DNA from: Aedoeadaptatus acetigenes
GTDB lineage: Bacteria; Bacillota; Clostridia; Tissierellales; Peptoniphilaceae
Reading direction: 5' to 3'
Length of the DNA: 64,000 nt
Assembly (NCBI RefSeq): GCF_025566985.1
Contig: NZ_JAOQJD010000008.1
Location: 1-64,000, forward strand
Numbering within the stretch: the stretch's first letter is position 1; each line of letters starts with the position of its first letter. Positions 8,133-16,542 of the stretch are shown here, one piece after another. The notes under the pieces were generated by a model. The model made no database searches and was not told the origin of the DNA. It was given only the letters and a program-made list of their open reading frames with translations. The position numbers and the translations under genes are program-made.

Positions 8133-8467
8133 GGCTCTATAATATCAGTTGGGGAGTAACCTCCTTAATGGATATTTTTGTGCAAAAAGATAGCACTTGT
8201 TTTCCCAATTACCTAAAATTAAATCACCACAAATTAATAAAGGGGGTTAAACAAGCGCAAAACAATATTACAACAATACTTTTAGGAATCCAAGATGTCG
8301 AGGTAGCCGGTGCTACAAAAAAACGTTTTATAATAATAATGTGTGCCATTCACGAGCGGCTATGTCCCCATTGTAGTTCCTTCCACGTTCAAGGGGTGCA
8401 ATTGCTTCAAGATGCCCGATGCGATAAAAACACGTGCTCCTGCTCACGGAAAAGTTACATTATTGTT
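8133..8467 (+). mobile_element. ISL3-family insertion sequence remnant (left end and transposase N-terminus)
   Basis: GGCTCTATAATATCAGTTGG at 8133 resembles an ISL3 left inverted repeat. The frame that follows from ATG 8168 (MDIFVQKDS...) includes LLGIQDVEVA and a later C-P-H-C, which fit the N-terminal zinc-ribbon region of ISL3 transposases. The second zinc cysteine pair is altered and the frame ends inside the ecfA 3' end after about 110 codons; intact transposases are about 400 residues. Likely a truncated scar left when the adjoining island arrived. Assignment rests on short motifs. Confidence 0.45.
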
Positions 8468-9850
8468 CTAAAACTTTACAACCCTATCGCAGACTGACTC
8501 AAAAAACTCAACATCATGGGATATTATTAAAATCAGCTTGTCTTTTTCCTTAACTTTCTTTATGTTTTTAGCTACTATTTTCATATTTCTGTAGTCCAAT
8601 CCACTGGTTGGCTCATCGAAAAATAGGATTTTCTTGTCGGATAGTAAAGCGGATAAAATAATCACTCTCTGTTTTTGTCCTCCTGACAAGGTGTGAGGAT
8701 TTCTATCACCAATGTTTTTTAACTCCATGTCTTTTAGCCAAGTATCTAAAACATAATCATCTTTAATATTTGATGTTAATACTATTTCATCTTTAACGCT
8801 GTCTGTGAATAACTGATAGTTCACTTCCTGCATAATAAGCAGGCTCTCATTTAGCCTACTTTTTATATTTAAATTCTCACCATCTCTTAAAATTTTCCCT
8901 TTATTTTCTTTGTATAAGCCACATATGATTTTTGCTAATGTAGACTTCCCAATTCCATTTTCTCCAACAATCCCAATAATATTCCCATAGCTAAATTTAA
9001 GATCCTTAATGGACAAAATTGTTCTGGTACTTCTTTTGAACATCAGATTTTTTAACTCTAATAAAGTCCCTTTATTTGAAGTTTCAAAATCATCAAATCT
9101 TTCAATGGCTTTATAATCAGAATGCCTAAGTCCCGTTCTCATTCGTTCATCTTCACTTAGATTTTCAATTTCGTCCATACTATATTCTCTGATGATTTTT
9201 CCATCCTCTAAGTATATTGCTCTATCAACATTGTCTTTTAAATACCACAACCTGTGTTCTGCAATAATAATAGTTTTTCCTAAAGATTTAAGCTTTTTTA
9301 TTGTAAGCGATAGTTCTTTCATTGACTTTATGTCTAAGCTTGAAGATGGTTCATCAAGAATAAATATCTCAGGGTTTAATGCGCAAATGCTTGCTATAGC
9401 AATCTTCTGCTTTTCTCCTCCAGAAAGATTGAATATATTTTTATTCATCAAGTTTTCAAGATGAAGCTCTTTTTCAACTTCTTCAATCCTTTTGTTAATT
9501 ACTTCTCTTTCTATGCCGTAATTTTCTAAACCAAATGCAATTTCGTCAGTTGTATTGGTTGTATAGAATTGTGTTTTGGGATTTTGAAAAACCGAGCCTA
9601 CATTCTTAGATAATTTATAAATTGGTGTAGTAAATGTATTCATACCATTGACCATAACACTGCCGGAAATGTCCCCATCATAAAACTCAGGTATTATGCC
9701 GTTCATAAGCTTTAATAGAGTCGACTTTCCGCAACCGCTCCTGCCACATAGAAGAATGCATTCCCCTTTTTTGATTTTCAAGTTTATATCTTTTAATGAG
9801 TAATCAGATCCTCCCTTGTACTTAAAACTTAATTCTCTAATTTCAATCAT
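8468..9850 (-). CDS. Module 1: ECF transporter double ATPase (EcfA1-EcfA2 fusion)
   Basis: A 460-residue protein with two complete nucleotide-binding domains. Domain 1 (1-235): Walker A GRSGCGKST, signature LSGGEKQK, Walker B IFILDEPSSSLD. Domain 2 (about 265-460): GENGIGKST, LSGGQKQR, ILFFDEPTSGLD and ISHD. It should hydrolyse ATP to drive the ECF complex with the EcfT and S component encoded just upstream. I start at ATG 9850 (GGGTGGG upstream, ATGA overlap with ecfT), not GTG 9859, which lies in the ribosome site. Base composition is clearly more AT-rich than the surrounding housekeeping genes, as in the whole island. It is the last gene of the module 1 operon. Confidence 0.85.
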   Translation of the reverse strand: MIEIRELSFKYKGGSDYSLKDINLKIKKGECILLCGRSGCGKSTLLKLMNGIIPEFYDGDISGSVMVNGMNTFTTPIYKLSKNVGSVFQNPKTQFYTTNTTDEIAFGLENYGIEREVINKRIEEVEKELHLENLMNKNIFNLSGGEKQKIAIASICALNPEIFILDEPSSSLDIKSMKELSLTIKKLKSLGKTIIIAEHRLWYLKDNVDRAIYLEDGKIIREYSMDEIENLSEDERMRTGLRHSDYKAIERFDDFETSNKGTLLELKNLMFKRSTRTILSIKDLKFSYGNIIGIVGENGIGKSTLAKIICGLYKENKGKILRDGENLNIKSRLNESLLIMQEVNYQLFTDSVKDEIVLTSNIKDDYVLDTWLKDMELKNIGDRNPHTLSGGQKQRVIILSALLSDKKILFFDEPTSGLDYRNMKIVAKNIKKVKEKDKLILIISHDVEFFESVCDRVVKF

Positions 9851-10575
9851 AAATCCCACCCTGACACTTTCATAAATATTACTATTGATAAAATTAAAAT
9901 CATAAGAGTTAAAACGCCAATGTCATTTTTTCTAATCTTAATTAGGTATCTACTTGTTTTTTGAACAGGAGCATCAAGCCCCCTTATAATAGCTGATTGG
10001 GATAGCTCATCCCCAATTTCTATTACACTTACGAATAAGGGTACAAAAAAGTATTCCATTGTCGCAGCAGGTCTATGAAATAAATTATAAATACTAATGC
10101 TAATCCCTCTTGTTTTCATCGCCATATTTATATGACTCCATTCGTCTTTAATAGTAGGCAAACATCTAAATATTACAGAAATCATTATGAGCGAATCTTT
10201 TGAAAGTTTTAATTTTTGTAAAGTTGCCACTGCACCGGAAACAGATGTTGAATTTAAAATCCATTTACCCATGATAATACATGGCAGAAATTTTCTTCCA
10301 ATTGCTAAGATAAATAAAATTAAATTCAAAAGAAAATTCATACTAAAATAGGCTAAAGATTTTTCCAATACTACACTTATTACAAAAAATAAAACATACC
10401 TTATAGCGGATTTTTTATAACCATCGCTAATAATAATGACAAGGAAAAATAATGTAATAAGGCTTTGATAGATCCAATCAAACCCTAAAAAAATTAAAAT
10501 ATTCGCACCTATAAGCAAGATAAGTTTTGTTCTGAGGTCATATTTTGACCCCAGAACAAACTTTGAATTTTCCAT
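9847..10575 (-). CDS. Module 1: ECF transporter transmembrane subunit EcfT
   Basis: A 242-residue CbiQ/EcfT-type membrane protein. Hydrophobic segments fill residues 15-130 and the C-terminal end. Two coupling-helix signatures bearing the x-R-G triplet are visible: AMKTRGISI and AIIRGLDAPV, which insert into the grooves of the two ATPase domains in known ECF structures. Its ATG overlaps the stop of the S component by 1 bp and its stop overlaps ecfA by 4 bp, so the three proteins are made together, probably in fixed ratio. It has a close paralogue at 44416-45144 with the same length and motifs. Confidence 0.85.
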   Translation of the reverse strand: MENSKFVLGSKYDLRTKLILLIGANILIFLGFDWIYQSLITLFFLVIIISDGYKKSAIRYVLFFVISVVLEKSLAYFSMNFLLNLILFILAIGRKFLPCIIMGKWILNSTSVSGAVATLQKLKLSKDSLIMISVIFRCLPTIKDEWSHINMAMKTRGISISIYNLFHRPAATMEYFFVPLFVSVIEIGDELSQSAIIRGLDAPVQKTSRYLIKIRKNDIGVLTLMILILSIVIFMKVSGWDL

Positions 10576-11165
10576 TATAAAACTCCTGCGGATTCCAACT
10601 TTTTATTTAGTATTTTTTTTGTAAAATAAGAACCAATCAAAGAGAATATAAATGTTCCTATAATCATAACCGGTAACATCCATATTGGTGTCCATGCTCT
10701 TACTGTGTTACAAAAGCTTTGATCTAAGCCACCTTTTATTACACTTTCAAAAAATGCTTCTCTCATAACCCAGATTGGTAAGAATCCTCCAAATAAGTTT
10801 AGAGAAAAAAACATATGACTAATTGTATTTTTCTTAAAGTCTGTATAATTTCCACCTTTTGCTATGAACATAGCAATTATTCCGGCAGGCACTGCCACTA
10901 ATGGCGCAATTGGAATATGTCCAGTTGCAACTAATAAAATACTTGGTAAGATAGCTGCGATAACAATAGCAGTAGCTGACTTTGTCTTTGCAAGAAGCAT
11001 ATGATAGGTTGGTGCAGCAAGTAGTGCTACAAGCATAGGCATTAGTAAAAATAAAACAGGGACAGGCATAGATATTGCCCCAATTACTAAATATGTTACA
11101 AAGTAAAGTGCAATTAAAACACCGGCTGTAACTGCGTTTTTTGATGATTTCTTTTGTGTTTTCAT
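10575..11165 (-). CDS. Module 1: ECF transporter S component, MptD/Trep_Strep type
   Basis: A 196-residue, very hydrophobic protein with about six membrane segments, small enough to be a substrate-binding S component. The pattern (SKNAVTAGVLIALYFVTYLV at the start; VPVLFLLMPMLVALLAAPTY; polar C-terminus KKILNKKLESAGV) fits the family annotated as MptD or Trep_Strep (TIGR02185). It should bind the transported molecule and associate with the EcfT/EcfA energizing unit encoded downstream. The substrate of this family is not settled; the neighbouring YbtP/Q-like pair suggests a metal chelate or heme. ATG 11165 has AAAGGAGG upstream. Confidence 0.75.
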   Translation of the reverse strand: MKTQKKSSKNAVTAGVLIALYFVTYLVIGAISMPVPVLFLLMPMLVALLAAPTYHMLLAKTKSATAIVIAAILPSILLVATGHIPIAPLVAVPAGIIAMFIAKGGNYTDFKKNTISHMFFSLNLFGGFLPIWVMREAFFESVIKGGLDQSFCNTVRAWTPIWMLPVMIIGTFIFSLIGSYFTKKILNKKLESAGVL

Positions 11166-11190
11166 AAGTTTCCTCCTTTAAAATTAATTG

Positions 11191-12915
11191 TTACTGTACA
11201 ATCTTCCATTCTTTAGACTTTTCTTGATAATTCCATAAGTCTTTATATAGTCCTTCATTTTTTATAAGTTCTTCATGCTTCCCAACTTCCTCTACCTTTC
11301 CTTTGTTTAAAACAACAATTTTATCAGCTCCCATTACGCTCCTTAATTTATGAGCTACAACCACAACTGTTTTATTTTTAATTAAATTTGATATTGCTTC
11401 CTGTATAATAAGTTCATTTTCAGGATCAAGTGAAGATGTTGCTTCATCAAGTAGTATTATTGGTGCATTTTTTAGTATTGCTCTCGCTATTGATATTCTT
11501 TGTTTCTCACCTCCAGACAGAGTCGCTCCTCCTTGTCCAATCATAGTGTTAAATCCATCATCTTTTTTGACTATAAAGTCATAAGCTCCTGCCATTTTTG
11601 CAGCATTCATGATTTCATCTTTACTTGCATCTTCATTTCCAAATTTTATATTGTTATAAATTGTGTCTTTAAAAAGATACACATCTTGAAAAACAACAGA
11701 AAATTTCTCCATTAATTTATCAGGGTCGGCTGTTAGCAAATCTACTCCACCAATTTTAATTGTCCCTTCATTAGGATCATAAAATCTGGAAATTAATTTA
11801 ATTAGTGTAGATTTTCCAGAGCCAGAGTAACCAACAAAAGCAGTTAATTCATCTTCATTAATGTCTAATGAAACATTATCGATAACCTTAGATTCCTTGT
11901 AAGAAAATGAAACATCGTGGATTTCAATTTTGTTGCTTTCGATTACATCGCAATTTCCTGACATGGGTTCAGCGTTAAGCAGGTTAATGATTCTCTCTCC
12001 TGAAACTGATGCCATTTGTAGACCTGTATAATTTACAAGTGCAAGCTCCAAGGGATCAAAAATTCTTGTGCCTACAAATAAGAACATTAAAAATGTGTCA
12101 ATTTCCAAAGATCCATTTATAAATAAATAGGAACCGGCTAAACTCATCAAAGGAAGTCCTATTCTTAAAATCATACTTGCTATAGTAGTTAATGAACCAA
12201 CACCTTTCTCACTCTTAATATTTGCATTTCTTGAGTTATCTATATCTTCTTCAAGCTTTGTTAATGTATCATCTAAGCTGTTATAAGCTTTTAGAGTCTT
12301 AATAGCATCCAAATATTCGTTTGTATCTTCTTCCTCTTTTATCCTCATTTTCTTTGTTTTCAAATAAATTTTTTTCTGAAAGTTTTGCATGAGTGTGAGA
12401 AGTAGAACAGAAATCGGCAATCCAATAAGTGTTGCTATCCCTATTTTTACATTAATTATCAAAAATAATATTGAGCAAAGAACCGCTACACATATGCCAC
12501 TGAAAAATTGAGGTAATTGATGCGTTACTGCCGTTTCAACTTTGAAAAAATCATTCATTAATGTATCTACGATCTCTGCTGAGCTTTTCCCTGAAATATA
12601 ACCTATCGGCAGTTTTCTTATGTGGTCTGCAAGCTCTATTCTTCCATCTGCACTTGACTTGTATCCAAGTTCATAGGTATATTTTGTGGCTAAATTTTCC
12701 AATAAGAATGTTACAAAGAAAAATATTGCCATTATCCCAAAATACTTCCATAAAAGGCTCGTATCTATACTATCTGCACCTCTATTTAAAAATAGTGTTT
12801 CTACAATTTTCGCCAAAGCAATAAATGGTATAAGGTTGGAAATAGAAGCCAAAACATTTAAGGCAATGGATTTTCTTATATTATTCATCTTTCCTAATGT
12901 AATATTTCTTATCAT
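11191..12915 (-). CDS. Module 1: exporter-fold half ABC transporter, second subunit (YbtQ/IrtB-like)
   Basis: A 574-residue type IV (exporter-fold) half transporter. Residues 1-310 hold six membrane helices; residues about 330-570 the ATPase with GYSGSGKST, LSGGEKQR, ILLDEATSSLD and VAHKL. The D-loop is canonical (SSLD). It overlaps the preceding half transporter by 4 bp (ATGA), so the two probably form a heterodimer. Exporter-fold pairs beside ECF genes resemble YbtP/YbtQ and IrtA/IrtB, which import siderophores despite their fold. Sequence alone does not prove direction, and a multidrug exporter is the alternative. Its paralogue is at 38337-40085. Confidence 0.8.
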   Translation of the reverse strand: MIRNITLGKMNNIRKSIALNVLASISNLIPFIALAKIVETLFLNRGADSIDTSLLWKYFGIMAIFFFVTFLLENLATKYTYELGYKSSADGRIELADHIRKLPIGYISGKSSAEIVDTLMNDFFKVETAVTHQLPQFFSGICVAVLCSILFLIINVKIGIATLIGLPISVLLLTLMQNFQKKIYLKTKKMRIKEEEDTNEYLDAIKTLKAYNSLDDTLTKLEEDIDNSRNANIKSEKGVGSLTTIASMILRIGLPLMSLAGSYLFINGSLEIDTFLMFLFVGTRIFDPLELALVNYTGLQMASVSGERIINLLNAEPMSGNCDVIESNKIEIHDVSFSYKESKVIDNVSLDINEDELTAFVGYSGSGKSTLIKLISRFYDPNEGTIKIGGVDLLTADPDKLMEKFSVVFQDVYLFKDTIYNNIKFGNEDASKDEIMNAAKMAGAYDFIVKKDDGFNTMIGQGGATLSGGEKQRISIARAILKNAPIILLDEATSSLDPENELIIQEAISNLIKNKTVVVVAHKLRSVMGADKIVVLNKGKVEEVGKHEELIKNEGLYKDLWNYQEKSKEWKIVQ

Positions 12916-14681
12916 TCATTCTCACTCCCTTCTATATCCATTTGCCAAATATTCGTCTTCTTATAAATATCAAAGAGTCGCTTATATATTCCATCTGCAA
13001 GGATTAAATCTTCATGCTTCCCTCTTTCTGCAATTTTTCCATCAGATATTACTAAAATTTGATTTGCATTCTCTATGGTATTTAACCTATGAGCAATCAT
13101 GATAACTGTCTTATCTTTAACCAATTCAGACAAAGCTTCCTGCATAAGATATTCATTTTCAGAATCAGCAAAACTTGTTGCCTCGTCTAATACTAATATT
13201 GGTGCGTCCTTTAAAATCGCTCTTGCTATAGCAATACGTTGTTTCTCTCCTCCGGATAAATAAGTCCCTTTACCCAAAACAGTGTCATACCCATCAGGAA
13301 GTTTTACAATAAAATCATGACATCTTGCTTTTTTACATGCTTTTATGACATCCTCTTTTGTAGAACCTGTCTTTGCCATAGCAACATTATTGAAGACTGT
13401 ATCTGTGATAAGATCACTGTCTTGAAAAACGAATGCTATCCTCTCCATTAAGGCGTTCATCGGAATATTTTTTATATTAACTCCACCAATTTTAATAGAG
13501 CCTTCTGAAGGATCGTAAAATCTGGGTATTAGCGTTCCAATGGTAGATTTGCCTGCTCCCGAATAGCCAACTAATGCTGTAACTTCTCCTTGTTTAGCAC
13601 AGAAGCTTATATTCTTTAAAACCTCTTCATCTCCATAAGAAAAGCTTACATTCTCGAATTCAAGATCATGACCTTTTATCTCTTCCTCGATATTTTCAAT
13701 TGCCAATTCTTTTTGATCTATAATTTCGTAGATTCTCAAAACAACTTCATTTAGTAAATTCATTCCTTCTGCAAAATCTCTAAGTTTTAATGCAGGTACG
13801 CTAATGGCAGGTGCAAGAATCAAATAGAAAATAAAAACTGTAGCAAAATCCAAGTTATTATTTCGTGACATTAAAAGTATTCCTACTGGAACTATGAATG
13901 TAGCAACAGATAAAATAAACATTCTAAATGAAACAAATCCCGGTCTTATCATTGATGTCATCGAACTTGTAAAGTCTCTATATTCTCCTACTGACTTTGA
14001 AAAAGTTTTAAATGATTTTGCTCCTGTTCCAAATATTTTCACTTCCGGCATACCATTAACGTATTCAGTAGTTGCTGAATTAATTTGATCCAAAATCGCA
14101 AAGTTCTTCTCAAGTCCACCCGACTTTATAATCTTTGCCATGATTGCAATCTGAATTCCTAAACCAACAAATATAATTAACAAAGTCGTAAGACCTAATA
14201 TTAAATTTATCTTCAACATAACAATTATCATTGCTAAAATTAGTGCTAAAGTTGAAATTAAATTTGGTAATTGATGAGAAAAATATCCCTCAATTTGATT
14301 CATGTCCGATCCTAATACTTGCCTTATTTTTGACTTGTTGTCTCCGGTAAAAAAACCTAAAGGAAGATTCCCAATATGAAATAATATCTTCTTTTTTAAG
14401 TTAGCTATTAAAACATATGAAAACTTATGGCATAAAATACCTCCAATGTAAGTTAAGCAATATGACAATACCACTGCTGCAAGTCCATAGGTGCAGAACT
14501 GTATTGTACTTTGTTCTAATTTTCCATATAAAAATAAAGATTTTATGACTTTGTATATCACCAAAATTGGACAAATACTTAATAGCATACCAAGACTAAC
14601 AAATAATATCCCTCCTACAAGTTGTCCTTTTTTTATTTCACTGTAGGAAATAATATCTTTGATTGATTTCTTCTTTTTCAT
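12912..14681 (-). CDS. Module 1: exporter-fold half ABC transporter, first subunit (YbtP/IrtA-like)
   Basis: A 589-residue half transporter with six membrane helices (residues 20-300) and a C-terminal ATPase: GYSGAGKST, LSGGEKQR, ILVLDEATSFAD. The D-loop reads SFAD instead of the usual S-A-L-D; the first subunit of module 2 has AFTD at the same place, so the two are orthologous partners and the catalytic sites of each heterodimer may be asymmetric. No separate siderophore-reductase domain is present, unlike IrtA. ATG 14681 has AAGGAGG upstream. A 6-2-6 palindrome directly upstream (14702-14715) is the likely TetR operator for this operon. Confidence 0.8.
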   Translation of the reverse strand: MKKKKSIKDIISYSEIKKGQLVGGILFVSLGMLLSICPILVIYKVIKSLFLYGKLEQSTIQFCTYGLAAVVLSYCLTYIGGILCHKFSYVLIANLKKKILFHIGNLPLGFFTGDNKSKIRQVLGSDMNQIEGYFSHQLPNLISTLALILAMIIVMLKINLILGLTTLLIIFVGLGIQIAIMAKIIKSGGLEKNFAILDQINSATTEYVNGMPEVKIFGTGAKSFKTFSKSVGEYRDFTSSMTSMIRPGFVSFRMFILSVATFIVPVGILLMSRNNNLDFATVFIFYLILAPAISVPALKLRDFAEGMNLLNEVVLRIYEIIDQKELAIENIEEEIKGHDLEFENVSFSYGDEEVLKNISFCAKQGEVTALVGYSGAGKSTIGTLIPRFYDPSEGSIKIGGVNIKNIPMNALMERIAFVFQDSDLITDTVFNNVAMAKTGSTKEDVIKACKKARCHDFIVKLPDGYDTVLGKGTYLSGGEKQRIAIARAILKDAPILVLDEATSFADSENEYLMQEALSELVKDKTVIMIAHRLNTIENANQILVISDGKIAERGKHEDLILADGIYKRLFDIYKKTNIWQMDIEGSENE

Positions 14682-14700
14682 CTAAAACATACCTCCTTGC

Positions 14701-14716
14701 CGAACGAGTTCGTTCA
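14701..14716. promoter_or_regulatory. Candidate TetR operator in front of module 1 transporter genes
   Basis: Palindrome GAACGA-GT-TCGTTC (14702-14715), perfect 6-bp arms. It lies 20 bp upstream of the first transporter start, where a bound repressor would block transcription. A related sequence (CTCGTTC with a TGACCGA arm) lies before the regulator gene at 15418-15433. Confidence 0.55.
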
Positions 14717-14733
14717 TTTGCCTTAAAACTAAT

Positions 14734-14764
14734 ACAAGGAAAACACCATTGATGTTTCCCTTGT
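14734..14764 (-). terminator. Hairpin between the TetR gene and the transporter operon
   Basis: ACAAGG-x-AAACA-x-CAT pairs with ATG-x-TTT-x-CCTTGT. On the minus strand it is followed by ATTAGTTTTAAGG, only a weak T-run. It may end the tetR message or act as an attenuator for the downstream genes. Confidence 0.4.
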
Positions 14765-14787
14765 AAAATACTTATATTTTATTTTCT

Positions 14788-15402
14788 CTAATGAGGTCTT
14801 TGAAATAGTTCGCTTATTATTCCAAAGGCTTCACTTGAATTTGTTTTGTTTTCTCCCTTAATAATATAGTCATTATATATTGTTCCAACAGCTCCGTATA
14901 AAATAAAAGCTGCAAAACTTCTCACATTTTCCCTGTTTATTCCCATATTATTTTCTATTTTTTTATTTTCAATTCCTTCAATTATAAACTCTGAATAGAC
15001 ATCTATAAATTTTCCAATGTAATGAATCAATTCCCATAGCCTGTACGAGTTATCTGTAATTGAATTCTCTTTTGAAAAATTATATCTTGTTGTAAATTGA
15101 CTGATATCTTTTACTATGAGATCTCTTAGAATTTTTATTCTTTCTTCGTAATCTATTTCCTTGTTTTGAAGGATACCTAACTTATTTTTTAATTTTTCAT
15201 CAAAGTATGTTTCCATACACGCCAAGAAAATATCTTCTTTTGATTTGAAATAATAATAAAACATCCCCGGCGCTCCATTAACTTCTGCGAGAATATCTCT
15301 AACAGAAACTTTCTCATACCCATATTTTTCAAAAAGTCTGGATGCTATATTTATAAGCTCCTGTTTTCTTTCTTCCGGATCTTTTACATTTCTCTTTGCC
15401 AA
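14788..15402 (-). CDS. Module 1: TetR/AcrR-family transcriptional regulator
   Basis: A 204-residue regulator. Residues 12-58 form the TetR helix-turn-helix (ASRLFEKYGYEKVSVRDILA then GMFYYYFKSKEDIF). The C-terminal 140 residues are a helical ligand-binding and dimer domain with no recognised specificity. The start is TTG at 15402; GGTGAGG lies only a few bases upstream, an unusually short gap, and no other in-frame start fits. It precedes the module 1 transporters on the same strand and probably represses them. The ligand could be the transported molecule or a metal complex; this is inference from position. Confidence 0.85.
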   Translation of the reverse strand: MAKRNVKDPEERKQELINIASRLFEKYGYEKVSVRDILAEVNGAPGMFYYYFKSKEDIFLACMETYFDEKLKNKLGILQNKEIDYEERIKILRDLIVKDISQFTTRYNFSKENSITDNSYRLWELIHYIGKFIDVYSEFIIEGIENKKIENNMGINRENVRSFAAFILYGAVGTIYNDYIIKGENKTNSSEAFGIISELFQRPH

Positions 15403-15417
15403 AACCTCACCGCCTAT

Positions 15418-15433
15418 TGACCGACACTCGTTC
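15418..15433. promoter_or_regulatory. Second TetR-like half-operator upstream of the regulator gene
   Basis: TGACCGACACTCGTTC is similar to the minus-strand form of the 14702-14715 palindrome (TGAACGAACTCGTTC), with one extra base in the centre and an imperfect left arm. It lies 16 bp before the tetR start and suggests autoregulation. Confidence 0.35.
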
Positions 15434-15900
15434 TTTTAATATAGGCTATCATTCTCATTTGAGTTTGTCAAGAGCGAAGCCTAGACAAACTACATATAGA
15501 GTACTCCTGTTAATTTGGTCATAATTTTCAACGCTTCGCTTACAGCATTTTGTTTATATTGCATTTGATCTAGGTTGTATTCATTCGTTCACGATTTACT
15601 TCGGAATCTCGCCTTTTTACTTTTCTTTGAATCGATCGTTAGAGTTGACGCATTTAAGTATTTGATTGTCCCGCGCATCCTTGCCGGCTTCGATAGACGT
15701 AACTTCTCTTTTCAGTGAACTGAAGAATTTTTAATGGGCGTGTTGTCGCGGCAATTATCTTTTCTCTATCTGCTTTAAATGATTTTAATCTTCTCTTTCT
15801 TCTATTCGTCATTGTTTTTTCCATGAAAAGACCCCCAAGAGTGGATGTCTCGGTCCAACTTTTGGGGGTCAGTGCATCATGCAGAGAGGGCCATTTCGTA
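15434..15900. other. Gene-poor island boundary with mobile-element scars
   Basis: No intact gene. Short minus-strand frames are open here, for example 30 codons ending at about 15487 and a run of about 55 lysine/arginine-rich codons downstream of the IS end at 15852, but none gives a recognisable protein. AT content falls back to the housekeeping level towards 15850. I read this as decayed insertion-sequence or island-edge DNA. Confidence 0.4.
15827..15871 (-). repeat. IS3/IS150-like element end forming a hairpin
   Basis: On the minus strand from 15871 the sequence starts TGACCCCCAAAAGTTGGACC, the kind of terminal repeat seen on IS3-family (IS150 group) elements. TTGGGGGTC further in pairs with GACCCCCAA to give a hairpin followed by TTTTC, so it can also work as a terminator. 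No transposase is left next to it. Confidence 0.4.
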
Positions 15901-16542
15901 TTATCTTTTTTTCGACGCCTCGCCTCGGAGCCAGGGGTGTGAATAGTATTTTCTGAAACGAACCTCCTCGCCTAAAAGCTCGCCCATGAGTCGCTCCATG
16001 GAAAAGTCCCGCACCGTCCAATAAAAGCGGCAGTCTCCCTTCTCTCCCGTCTCGGGAATGGCATCGAGCCAAAGATCCAGCGGATCGACGACGGCGATTC
16101 CCTTGGGTCGAAAGGCGCGGGCGAAATCGTCGCGCCGATAGCTGTAGCCCAAAAGAGCGAGCACCGCCTCTCGCCCGTCATCTTCAAAGCGCGCCCCGTA
16201 GGCTTCCAGAATTTCCAGAACGTAGCTGTGGTGAAAGAGGCCGTCTTCTACTGTGTGGGCTGCAATTTCCGTGTTTAAATCGTGATGGCGATAGCCCAGG
16301 GTGCGGCCCTTTGCCGAAGCTTTCTCCACGAGGGCGGAAAAATCGCCGCACGGATCTTGGGAGAGGCACAGGGAAGGGCCCAGCTTCATGGCTCGGAAGC
16401 GGGATTTATTTTTTTCATAAAAATCCCCCTCTTCCGCGGGATCGTAGAGGACCGTAAAGGAGAGATCCGTGCGGCGCCGAATCACTGCAGCCGCCGCATA
16501 GATGCCCGCTTTATCCTTGATGGCTATTCCCAGTCGTTCCAT
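15901..16542 (-). CDS. Hypothetical protein downstream of ispE
   Basis: I do not recognise this 213-residue protein. It has no signal peptide or membrane segment and looks soluble and cytoplasmic. It has several histidines in GYRHHDLN and DGLFHHSY, and a charged C-terminus ending ASKKR. ATG 16542 has GGGAGAGG upstream and lies 32 bp inside the 3' end of ispE, so the two are translationally coupled. Codon use matches the neighbouring core genes rather than the AT-rich island that follows. A role related to isoprenoid or cell-envelope metabolism would be a guess from position only. Confidence 0.6.
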   Translation of the reverse strand: MERLGIAIKDKAGIYAAAAVIRRRTDLSFTVLYDPAEEGDFYEKNKSRFRAMKLGPSLCLSQDPCGDFSALVEKASAKGRTLGYRHHDLNTEIAAHTVEDGLFHHSYVLEILEAYGARFEDDGREAVLALLGYSYRRDDFARAFRPKGIAVVDPLDLWLDAIPETGEKGDCRFYWTVRDFSMERLMGELLGEEVRFRKYYSHPWLRGEASKKR

